Positions 1 through 5,449 of a DNA stretch of 6,216 nucleotides are shown here, piece by piece. Source of the DNA: an uncultured Oscillospiraceae bacterium (GTDB lineage: Bacteria; Bacillota; Clostridia; Oscillospirales; Acutalibacteraceae); contig URQJ01000113.1 in NCBI GenBank assembly GCA_900549945.1, positions 1-6,216 of the forward strand, written 5' to 3'. The position numbers were made by a program, and so were the translations under genes. Below the pieces are notes generated by a model, which saw only the letters and a list, made by a program, of their open reading frames with translations, made no database searches and had not been told where the DNA came from. Position 1 is the stretch's first letter, and every line of letters begins with the position of its first letter.

Positions 1-599
1 GGCGTGAGCACCGGCGTCAGCAGCACGTTGACGCCGTGGCACGCCGCCGCACGCATATATTTTTCGATCAGCGCCCAGTGCGCCGGCGAGTAGATTTCGA
101 CCTTGTGCAGCGAGGCGATGCAGTCCGCATGGAACCACTGCGTAAAGCAGAGGCGCTGCGCCGGCAAAGCGGCGGGGATCACCGTGAGGCGGAAAACCGC
201 GCGCTGCCCGCCTGCCTCGAGCTCAACCGCATACGTGCCGCCGGGCGCGTCGCCGTCCACGCGCAGGCTGATCCAGAGCGTCTCAAAGCCGTTGACCTGC
301 ACCGCATCGCCCTCGAGCGGGTACAGCACGTCGGGGAACAGCCCCGGCTCCGTCGTCAGGTAGTCCGCGTCGTGCCGGTCGGGGTACGCCGCGAGCGCGC
401 ACGGCACGAAGCCGATGCGAAAGATCTCCGCATGCACCGGCGCGTCCGTCCGCAGCACGGGGCGGCACGCCTCCTGCCCGGTCAAAACGGCCTGAAACGC
501 CGTTTCCTCCCCCCGCAGCGCGCTGCACGACGTGTACGGCGCGAAGCTCTCCGGCCGAAAGACCGTCTCCATCGGTGAAACCAGTTGTATCCGCATCAT
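1..599 (-). CDS. DUF4091 / GH123-like glycoside hydrolase domain protein, N-terminal part
   Basis: This gene is read leftward and is cut by the window edge, leaving 199 codons. It begins with ATG at 599-597, which overlaps the stop of the radical SAM gene as ATGA, and a GAGGAGG Shine-Dalgarno lies just upstream. An adjacent in-frame ATG at 596-594 is an alternative start. The N-terminal ~140 residues look like the beta-rich domain that precedes the catalytic barrel in DUF4091 proteins, with a DADYLTTEPGLFPDVLYPL stretch near residues 78-96. The stretch from about residue 153 (QWFHADC, then W and a GVNVLLTP segment) resembles the start of the GH123-like barrel. I see no signal peptide, so a cytoplasmic location is likely. 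By family this would be a glycosidase, with hexosaminides as the known GH123 substrates, but the catalytic residues lie outside the window and the substrate is unknown. The family call rests on recalled sequence resemblance. Confidence 0.72.
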   Translation of the reverse strand, partial: MMRIQLVSPMETVFRPESFAPYTSCSALRGEETAFQAVLTGQEACRPVLRTDAPVHAEIFRIGFVPCALAAYPDRHDADYLTTEPGLFPDVLYPLEGDAVQVNGFETLWISLRVDGDAPGGTYAVELEAGGQRAVFRLTVIPAALPAQRLCFTQWFHADCIASLHKVEIYSPAHWALIEKYMRAAACHGVNVLLTPVLT

Positions 600-1495
600 G
601 CTTCCTCCTCGCAGGGCTCATCGAACTGCGTGAAATCCGGCACATACCGAGCTTTGGCGGCGCTGCGCTCCTGACAGAAGCCGTCGAGCCCGAGCGCCAT
701 CATGTGGTCGAGCACCTTGCGGTACTCGCGCGCGGTCACGCGGCGGTTGACGTCCGCAAACTGCGCCTCCTCCGGCACGCGGCCCATCGGCACGTACTGC
801 GCCATCAGGCTGACCGGCACGGCGGGGAACTCCGCCGCGAGCAGGTCGAGCACCGCGAGGGAATTGCGCGTATGCGCCGGCAGAATCAGGTGCCGCACGA
901 CGACGCCCCTTTGCAGCAGGCCGTCGCCGTCGTACACGTTTTCGCCGGTCTGGCGCACCATCTCCAGCAGCGCGCGGCGCGCCGTCTCCCGGTAGTCCGG
1001 GGCGTTTGAAAGGCGAACGGCGAGCGCGTCGTCCGCATATTTGAAGTCGGGCAGGTAGACATCGACGAGCCCCTCGAGGCTGCGCAGCGTCTCCGCCGAT
1101 TCGTAGCCGCCGCAGTTGTAGACGACCGGCACGCGCGGCTTATACTGCCGCAGCGCCGCGGCGATCTGCCCCGCAAAATGCGTCGGCGTGACGAGATTGA
1201 TGTTGTGGGCGCCCTCGCTTTCGAGCGACTGCATCAGCGCGATGAACTCCGCCGTGTCAAAATCGCGCCCGTGCGCATTTTCCGCCGAGATCGTACTGTT
1301 CTGGCAGAACACGCAGCGCAGGGAGCAGCCCGTGAAGAAAATGGCGCCGCTGCCCCGCGTACCGCTGACCGGCGGCTCCTCCCAAAAGTGGAGCGCCGCG
1401 CGGGCGATGCGCAGCTTTTCCCCGCTGCCGCAGTAGCCGCGCGACACGGCGCGGTTCGCACCGCAGCGGCGCGGGCAGAGCGCACAACCCGTCAT
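596..1495 (-). CDS. Radical SAM protein, PflX-like (COG1313)
   Basis: This is a complete 299-residue protein. The radical SAM motif CxxxCxxC is C57-C61-C64, followed by QN, and binds the [4Fe-4S] cluster that cleaves S-adenosylmethionine. A CALCPRRC motif (C4, C7, C11) plus C22 lies at the N-terminus, as in the PflX-type homologues of pyruvate formate-lyase activase. Other family landmarks are NLVTPTH (about 100-106), YNCGGYES (126-133), LPDFKY (148-153) and RHLILPAH (201-208). The start is ATG at 1495-1493, giving the usual N-terminus and an ATGA overlap with the upstream stop; GGGGAGG sits 7 nt before it. A longer in-frame start at 1657 would add 54 residues inside the PgeF domain and is unlikely. 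No pyruvate formate-lyase or other glycyl-radical enzyme is visible nearby, so the substrate is unknown. The stop overlaps the next gene by 4 bp. It is cytoplasmic and probably oxygen-sensitive. Confidence 0.93.
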   Translation of the reverse strand: MTGCALCPRRCGANRAVSRGYCGSGEKLRIARAALHFWEEPPVSGTRGSGAIFFTGCSLRCVFCQNSTISAENAHGRDFDTAEFIALMQSLESEGAHNINLVTPTHFAGQIAAALRQYKPRVPVVYNCGGYESAETLRSLEGLVDVYLPDFKYADDALAVRLSNAPDYRETARRALLEMVRQTGENVYDGDGLLQRGVVVRHLILPAHTRNSLAVLDLLAAEFPAVPVSLMAQYVPMGRVPEEAQFADVNRRVTAREYRKVLDHMMALGLDGFCQERSAAKARYVPDFTQFDEPCEEEA

Positions 1496-3183
1496 TCGGC
1501 GACCTCCCCAAGCATCAGGAACGCGGCGTTCGAGCCGCGCTTGCCGCGCGTGACGCGGTGGGAAAAGACGAGGTCGCTGTTCTCCATCGTGCACACGCCG
1601 CCGACCGTGATGCGCTCCGGGCGCATGCCGCAGGCGAGCATATACCGCCGGTTGCATTCCCAGAGGTCGACGTGGAACTTGCCGTTCCCGTCGTCGGTGA
1701 CAAACGCATCGCTCTCGGGCAGCGCGAGGAATTCCGCCGCGCAGGGTTCGTCGACCTCAAAGCTGCGCTTCGAGATAGACGGGCCGACCGCCGCGAGCAG
1801 GTCGGCGGGGTCGGTGCCGAACTCGGCCTGCATCTTCTCGATTGTCGCCTTTGCCATGCCGTTCACCGTGCCGCGCCAGCCGGCGTGCGAGAGGCCGATC
1901 GCGCGGCGCTTCGGGTCGTAGAAGTAGAGCGGCACACAGTCGGCGCAGTAGACGAGCAGCGGCAGCCCCGGCGTGTCGGTCACAAGGCCGTCCACGCTCT
2001 CCATATCCTTCGGTTTCCAGATGCCGGTGCCGGCATTTTCCATCGTGACACGGCGCACGACCGTGTGGTGGTCCTGCGCGCCCGCCGTGATGCGCTCCGC
2101 CGGAATCCGGAGCGCCGCCGCAATGCGCCGGAAATTCTCCGCGACGTTCTCGTCGCTGTCGCCGCGGCCGAAACCTAGGTTCATCGCCGCAAATTCATTC
2201 CGGCTCACGCCGCCGATGCGCGTCGAAAACGCGTGGACGACCGGCAGGCTCTCCCATGCGCCGAACGCGAGCAGGCCGACGCCCGCCTCGATTTTAAGCT
2301 GCATATTTTCGATCTGCATCGGCTCCGCCTTTCTCGGCTTCTCGATCTTCGGCAGGGGGATCGTCTTTCTCGCGACCGTGATCCCCTCGTATTTCTGCTT
2401 CACGCGCACCTGCCCGCAGAATTCATAGCCGCAGCGCGTGCACCGGAAGACCGCGCGCAGGCCCTTGTTCTTCACACTCCACTTGCCGCGGCGCTTCGTC
2501 TCGCCGCCGCACTTCTCGCAGGTGAAGCGCAGGTGCTGCCGCTCGATGAGCGGGCTCTCCGGGTCGCAGATATAGCTCGTCTTAAATGTGATCCGGCGGT
2601 AAAACTCCGGGTCCGTGCAGTCCTGCACGTGCGGGCGGAAGCTCTCGCGCGTGTAGAGCTTTTTCAGGATCAGCGCGGAGAGCACGCTGTCGTCGAGCGC
2701 GCGGTGGTGGTCGAGCGCGCCGTCATCGACGCCGGAAAGCTCTGCCGCCTTTGAAAGGCCGAGCTGCTCCTTGCCGTCCAGCCCGAGCATCTGCTCGCAG
2801 TACACCTGCATGTCGGCGTAGCGCGCGAGAAACGGCACCGTCGCTGAACCGCCGAAGTAGCGGCAGTTCTCGATCAGCGCCAAAATATCCGAGGTGCCCC
2901 AGGTCGCGATCACGCAGTCACCCGCCCATTTGCGGAAGCGGCTGACCACCTGCATAAAAGGCATCGCGTCGGAAAGATTGTCGTCCGTGATGCTCGTCAG
3001 GTCCGAAATGACCGTGCTGATCTTTTTTGTGACCTGCGGCTTCACAAAGCACGAGAACCGGTCGGTAATATTCATTTTTTTATCGAGCTTGACCGCGCCG
3101 AACTCGATGATCTCATTGATAAATCCGCGGAGCTTGCGGCTGTAGGCGCCGTTCCACTCCAAATCCAAAACAACTATATTCAT
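1492..3183 (-). CDS. Fused DEDDh 3'-5' exonuclease, zinc ribbon and PgeF/YfiH domain
   Basis: One frame of 563 residues. Residues 1-180 are a DnaQ-like exonuclease with acidic residues D7 and E9 (FDLEW-like LDLEW), D99 and the DEDDh signature H160-x-A-x-x-D165, implying metal-dependent 3'-5' hydrolysis of DNA or RNA. Residues 222-256 carry a zinc ribbon (C222-x2-C225, C248-x2-C251, plus C256) in a basic context. A linker of about 30 residues leads to a complete YfiH/PgeF domain (about 289-563) with the expected H372 (QDH), C416 (CADC) and H433 (SHAGWRG). That family (YfiH, YlmD, LACC1/FAMIN) is known as purine nucleoside phosphorylase/adenosine deaminase or as a peptidoglycan editing factor. 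The start at 3183 gives the normal exonuclease N-terminus; its Shine-Dalgarno (AAAGAAAG) is weak. The start at 3321 adds 46 low-complexity residues and is rejected. I see no stop or frameshift between the domains. The gene overlaps the radical SAM gene by 4 bp. Confidence 0.93.
   Translation of the reverse strand: MNIVVLDLEWNGAYSRKLRGFINEIIEFGAVKLDKKMNITDRFSCFVKPQVTKKISTVISDLTSITDDNLSDAMPFMQVVSRFRKWAGDCVIATWGTSDILALIENCRYFGGSATVPFLARYADMQVYCEQMLGLDGKEQLGLSKAAELSGVDDGALDHHRALDDSVLSALILKKLYTRESFRPHVQDCTDPEFYRRITFKTSYICDPESPLIERQHLRFTCEKCGGETKRRGKWSVKNKGLRAVFRCTRCGYEFCGQVRVKQKYEGITVARKTIPLPKIEKPRKAEPMQIENMQLKIEAGVGLLAFGAWESLPVVHAFSTRIGGVSRNEFAAMNLGFGRGDSDENVAENFRRIAAALRIPAERITAGAQDHHTVVRRVTMENAGTGIWKPKDMESVDGLVTDTPGLPLLVYCADCVPLYFYDPKRRAIGLSHAGWRGTVNGMAKATIEKMQAEFGTDPADLLAAVGPSISKRSFEVDEPCAAEFLALPESDAFVTDDGNGKFHVDLWECNRRYMLACGMRPERITVGGVCTMENSDLVFSHRVTRGKRGSNAAFLMLGEVAE
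2317..2332 (-). promoter_or_regulatory. Possible internal ribosome binding site and start for the PgeF domain
   Basis: Inside the fusion frame, ATG at 2319-2317 (M289) begins just where a stand-alone PgeF protein would be expected to begin. It is preceded by AAAGG about 8 nt upstream, within AAAGGCGGAGCCG. Initiation here would give a separate PgeF of 275 residues, a normal length for the family, alongside the 563-residue fusion. The match is modest and could be chance in GC-rich coding DNA. Confidence 0.4.
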
Positions 3184-3300
3184 CTGGCCTGTGCTTTCTT
3201 TAAAACAATCGGTTGATAATTCGAAAATGATATGCAAAGCGCGGCTGCCGTGCCCGCCGGAAGCGCCCGAAGGACGCGCCCCCCGCGCCGATTTCCTTGG

Positions 3301-3323
3301 AAAACGAGCTTGTGCACACAAGC
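3301..3323 (-). terminator. Candidate terminator downstream of typA
   Basis: Read leftward, GCTTGTG and CACAAGC (3323-3317 and 3314-3308) form a perfect inverted repeat. It folds as a 6-bp stem with a 4-nt loop and is followed by TCGTTTTCC. The T-run is short and interrupted, so termination may be partial. It lies about 36 bp past the typA stop, where a terminator would be expected, but read-through into the exonuclease operon is possible. Confidence 0.45.
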
Positions 3324-3326
3324 GAT

Positions 3327-3347
3327 CCCGCGGACACCCGCCGCGGG
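3327..3347 (-). repeat. GC-rich inverted repeat just after typA
   Basis: CCCGCGG and CCGCGGG form a perfect 7-bp stem with a 7-nt loop, starting about 11 bp past the typA stop. It has no T-tract of its own. It may protect the 3' end of the typA mRNA or slow polymerase ahead of the second hairpin. Confidence 0.45.
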
Positions 3348-3358
3348 CCGTGCCCGCC

Positions 3359-5182
3359 TTATTTCTTTTTGGCGGCCTGCTTCATGCGCAGCTCCTTCGA
3401 AAGAACGACCTTGCGCATGCGGATGCTCTCCGGGGTGATCTCGACGAGCTCGTCGTCCGCGATGAATTCGAGCGACTGCTCGAGCGAGAGCACCGTGTGC
3501 GGCGTCAGCTTCAGCGCGTCGTCAGAGCCGGAAGCGCGGGTGTTCGTCGCGTGCTTCTTCTTGCAGACGTTGATCACGATGTCGTCGCCCTTCGGGTTGC
3601 TGCCGACGATCATGCCCTCATATACCGGCACGCCCGGCCCGATAAAGAGGCGGCCGCGGTCCTGCGCGTAAAACAGGCCGTACGCCGTGGATTCGCCGGT
3701 CTCGTGCACGACGATCGAGCCCGTGCTGCGCTGCTGGATGTCGCCCTTATACGGCTCGTAGCCGTCGAACACGTGGTTCATAATGCCGTTGCCGTTCGTG
3801 TCCGTCAAAAACTCCGAGCGGTAGCCCATGATGCCGCGCGCCGGAATCTTGAACTCGAGGTGCGTCGTGCCGCTGTCGCGCGCGCCCATGTTGACGAGCT
3901 CTGCCTTGCGCGTGCCGAGCTTCTCCATGACCGCGCCGACGTAGCTGTCCGGCACCTCGATCATCAGAAGCTCGATCGGCTCATACTTTCTGCCGTCGAT
4001 CTCCTTGTAGATCACGTTCGGGCGGGAAACCTGAAATTCGTAGTTCTGGCGGCGCATCTGCTCGATCAGGATCGAGAGGTGCAGCTCGCCGCGGCCGGAT
4101 ACCTTGAAGGTATCGGCCGACTCCGTTTCCTCCACACGCATTGCGACGTTCGTCTCAACCTCTTTGAAGAGGCGGTCGCGGATGTTGCGGGAGGTGACGT
4201 ACTTGCCCTCGCGGCCCGCAAAGGGCGAGTTGTTGACCATGAACAGCATCGAAACCGTCGGCTCGTCGATCTTTACGAACGGCAGCGCTTCCACATGCTC
4301 GGGGTCGCAGGCCGTCTCGCCGATGTTGAGGTCGGCCATGCCGGAAACCGCGACGATGTCGCCGAGCGCCGCGCTCTCCGCATCGACGCGCTTGAGGCCC
4401 TCGAACTGGTAGAGCTTCGTGACGCGCGCGTTGCGCTTTTCATCGCTCGTGCTGCTGCAGATCGTGACGGTCTGGCCGACCTTCACGGTGCCGCGCTCCA
4501 CGCGGCCGATGCCGATGCGGCCCACATACTCGTCGTAGTCGACGTTCGAGAACAAAACCTGCGTCGGGCCCTCGAGGTCGCCCTCGGGCGCCGGCACCTC
4601 GTTGACGATCGCCTCAAAGAGGGGCTTCATGTCCGTGCCCTGCTCCGCGGGGTCGTTCATCGCGTAGCCGTCGCGCGCGGAGGCGTAGACGACCGGGAAC
4701 TCGAGCTGCTCCTCGTCGGCGCCGAGCTCGATGAAGAGGTCGAGCACCTCGTCGATGACCTCCAGCGGGCGGGCGCCCGGGCGGTCGACCTTGTTGACGA
4801 CGACGACCGGCTTCTTGCCGAGGCCGAGCGCCTTTTTCAGCACGAAGCGCGTCTGCGGCATGCAGCCCTCAAACGCGTCGACCAGCAGCAGAACGCCGTC
4901 GACCATCATCAGAATGCGCTCCACCTCGCCGCCGAAATCGGCGTGGCCGGGGGTATCGACAATATTGATCTTCACACCGTTGTACATGACGGCTGTATTC
5001 TTCGAGAGAATGGTGATGCCGCGCTCGCGCTCGAGGTCGTTTGAATCCATGACGCGCTCGGCCACGTTCTCGTTGCTGCGGAAAATGCCGCTCTGGCGCA
5101 GAAGCTGGTCGACCAGCGTCGTTTTGCCGTGGTCGACGTGCGCGATGATCGCGACGTTCCGGAGATTTTCTCTTTTGCCCAT
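3359..5182 (-). CDS. typA: Ribosome-associated GTPase TypA/BipA
   Basis: This is a full-length 607-residue translational GTPase, the usual TypA size. The G motifs are clear: G1 AHVDHGKT at 14-21, G2 RGITI around 54-58, G3 DTPGH at 76-80, G4 NKVD at 130-133 and G5 SAR at 168-170. EF-G-like beta-barrel and alpha/beta domains follow, and then the TypA-specific C-terminal part, including [27 protein letters not shown], and a [25 protein letters not shown] segment; the protein ends in a lysine-rich tail. TypA binds the 70S ribosome in the cytoplasm and is linked to ribosome assembly and to stress or cold adaptation. The start at 5182 gives the usual [21 protein letters not shown] opening. Its Shine-Dalgarno (AAAAGGA) is about 10 nt upstream, rather distant. 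A leader of about 100 nt follows a strong promoter. No key residue is missing. Confidence 0.98.
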   Translation of the reverse strand: MGKRENLRNVAIIAHVDHGKTTLVDQLLRQSGIFRSNENVAERVMDSNDLERERGITILSKNTAVMYNGVKINIVDTPGHADFGGEVERILMMVDGVLLLVDAFEGCMPQTRFVLKKALGLGKKPVVVVNKVDRPGARPLEVIDEVLDLFIELGADEEQLEFPVVYASARDGYAMNDPAEQGTDMKPLFEAIVNEVPAPEGDLEGPTQVLFSNVDYDEYVGRIGIGRVERGTVKVGQTVTICSSTSDEKRNARVTKLYQFEGLKRVDAESAALGDIVAVSGMADLNIGETACDPEHVEALPFVKIDEPTVSMLFMVNNSPFAGREGKYVTSRNIRDRLFKEVETNVAMRVEETESADTFKVSGRGELHLSILIEQMRRQNYEFQVSRPNVIYKEIDGRKYEPIELLMIEVPDSYVGAVMEKLGTRKAELVNMGARDSGTTHLEFKIPARGIMGYRSEFLTDTNGNGIMNHVFDGYEPYKGDIQQRSTGSIVVHETGESTAYGLFYAQDRGRLFIGPGVPVYEGMIVGSNPKGDDIVINVCKKKHATNTRASGSDDALKLTPHTVLSLEQSLEFIADDELVEITPESIRMRKVVLSKELRMKQAAKKK

Positions 5183-5282
5183 ACGTAACCATTCCTTTTC
5201 CTGTTTCGTTTTTCATCCTTCATCCGTTCGGCCGGCCGCGGGAAATGCGGCGCGGCGCGCTCTCGGGCCGATTGCCCGCTAA
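5183..5282 (-). other. typA 5' leader
   Basis: The predicted transcript start near 5283 leaves about 100 nt before the typA ATG. The first half is GC-rich and can fold: CGGGC and GCCCG (5278-5274 and 5268-5264) form a 5-bp stem with a 5-nt loop, and CGGCCGGCCG at 5229-5238 is a perfect palindrome. The second half is A/G-rich and unstructured, and includes the repeat GGATGAAGGATGAA before the ribosome binding site. It matches no riboswitch that I recognise. Confidence 0.45.
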
Positions 5283-5289
5283 CCGTAAT

Positions 5290-5318
5290 AGTATACCACT
5301 TTCCAGCCGTTTTGTGAA
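5290..5318 (-). promoter_or_regulatory. Sigma-A-type promoter for typA
   Basis: Read leftward, TTCACA (5318-5313, 5 of 6 matches to TTGACA) is followed by a 17-bp spacer and TATACT (5295-5290, 5 of 6 matches to TATAAT). The spacing is ideal, and the position about 100 bp upstream of typA on the correct strand makes this the best promoter in the window. Transcription would start near 5283. Confidence 0.8.
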
Positions 5319-5385
5319 TCCCCCGCGCCTTGTAAAATCCGCTGAAATCAACTGGAATTGCAGGGGCTCTTTTGTCCTGCTTTTC

Positions 5386-5425
5386 TTGACGGCGCGGCAC
5401 GAACGTGCTATGCTTATGCTATAAT
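5386..5425 (+). promoter_or_regulatory. Promoter region of the ribokinase gene, possibly two overlapping promoters
   Basis: Two readings are possible. TTGACG (5386-5391, 5 of 6) with a 17-bp spacer gives TATGCT (5409-5414, 4 of 6). Alternatively, a perfect TATAAT at 5420-5425 is preceded by TGC, forming an extended -10 element, but its -35 position is poor. TATGCT recurs at 5415-5420. The two transcript starts would lie near 5421 and 5432, leaving very short leaders of about 29 and 18 nt. A palindrome sits in the spacer of the first reading. Confidence 0.72.
5397..5408. promoter_or_regulatory. Candidate operator palindrome in the ribokinase promoter
   Basis: GCACG-AA-CGTGC is a perfect inverted repeat with 5-bp arms and a 2-bp centre. 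It lies wholly between the TTGACG and TATGCT boxes, a classic site for a repressor of LacI type or similar. No regulator gene is in the window, so the bound factor is unknown, and a short palindrome can occur by chance. Confidence 0.4.
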
Positions 5426-5433
5426 CGCCGCAC

Positions 5434-5445
5434 GGAAAGGAAGGG
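5434..5445 (+). promoter_or_regulatory. Ribosome binding site of the ribokinase gene
   Basis: GGAAAGGAAGGG is a purine-rich stretch with an AGGA core 8 nt before the ATG at 5450. It fixes that ATG as the start, and no competing in-frame start is nearby. Confidence 0.8.
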
Positions 5446-5449
5446 CACC

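Larger units (their letters stand above)
3184..3358. other. Intergenic gap between typA and the exonuclease-PgeF gene
   Basis: This 175-bp gap lies between two leftward genes. The half next to typA is very GC-rich and holds two hairpins. The half next to the exonuclease gene (3184-3240) is clearly AT-richer than its surroundings, as expected for a promoter or leader. It contains a TATCAT at 3227-3232 (read leftward) that resembles a -10 box, but there is no acceptable -35 box at 16-18 bp. I see no small gene and no RNA family that I recognise. Confidence 0.6.

Noticed and set aside
36..578. A 180-codon rightward open frame opposite the DUF4091 gene
   Set aside because: It is arginine-rich low-complexity antisense sequence, while the opposite strand has a recognisable family, a good ribosome binding site and an ATGA overlap.
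1496..1657. Upstream ATG at 1657 as the start of the radical SAM gene
   Set aside because: The additional 54 residues are out-of-frame translation of the PgeF domain. The ATG at 1495 has a good Shine-Dalgarno and the family's usual N-terminus.
2356..2386. GGGGATC/GATCCCC inverted repeat in the fusion linker
   Set aside because: It has a 17-nt loop, lies inside coding sequence and has no terminator tail. It is mentioned only as a possible influence on the internal start.
3209..3255. A promoter for the exonuclease gene in the AT-rich stretch
   Set aside because: TATCAT at 3227-3232 resembles a -10 box, but the sequence 16-18 bp further upstream has no -35 match. TTGCAT at 3232-3237 has no -10 box at the right distance.
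3184..3321. Upstream ATG at 3321 as the start of the exonuclease fusion
   Set aside because: The additional 46 residues are low-complexity, pass through the hairpin-bearing gap and precede the normal exonuclease opening MNIVVLDLEW.
3191..5044. A 617-codon rightward open frame opposite typA
   Set aside because: It is antisense to the certain TypA gene, is rich in R, A, V, D and H as expected from reversed GC-rich codons, and shows no recognisable domain.
4869..5216. A 115-codon frame starting in the typA leader and overlapping typA out of frame
   Set aside because: It is arginine-rich translation of the TypA reading region in another frame, and its purine stretch is too close to the ATG for a normal ribosome binding site.
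5360..5384. GCAGGG...TCCTGC hairpin followed by TTTT, resembling a rightward terminator
   Set aside because: The stem is short with one G-T pair, and no rightward transcript is expected upstream of it between two divergent promoters.
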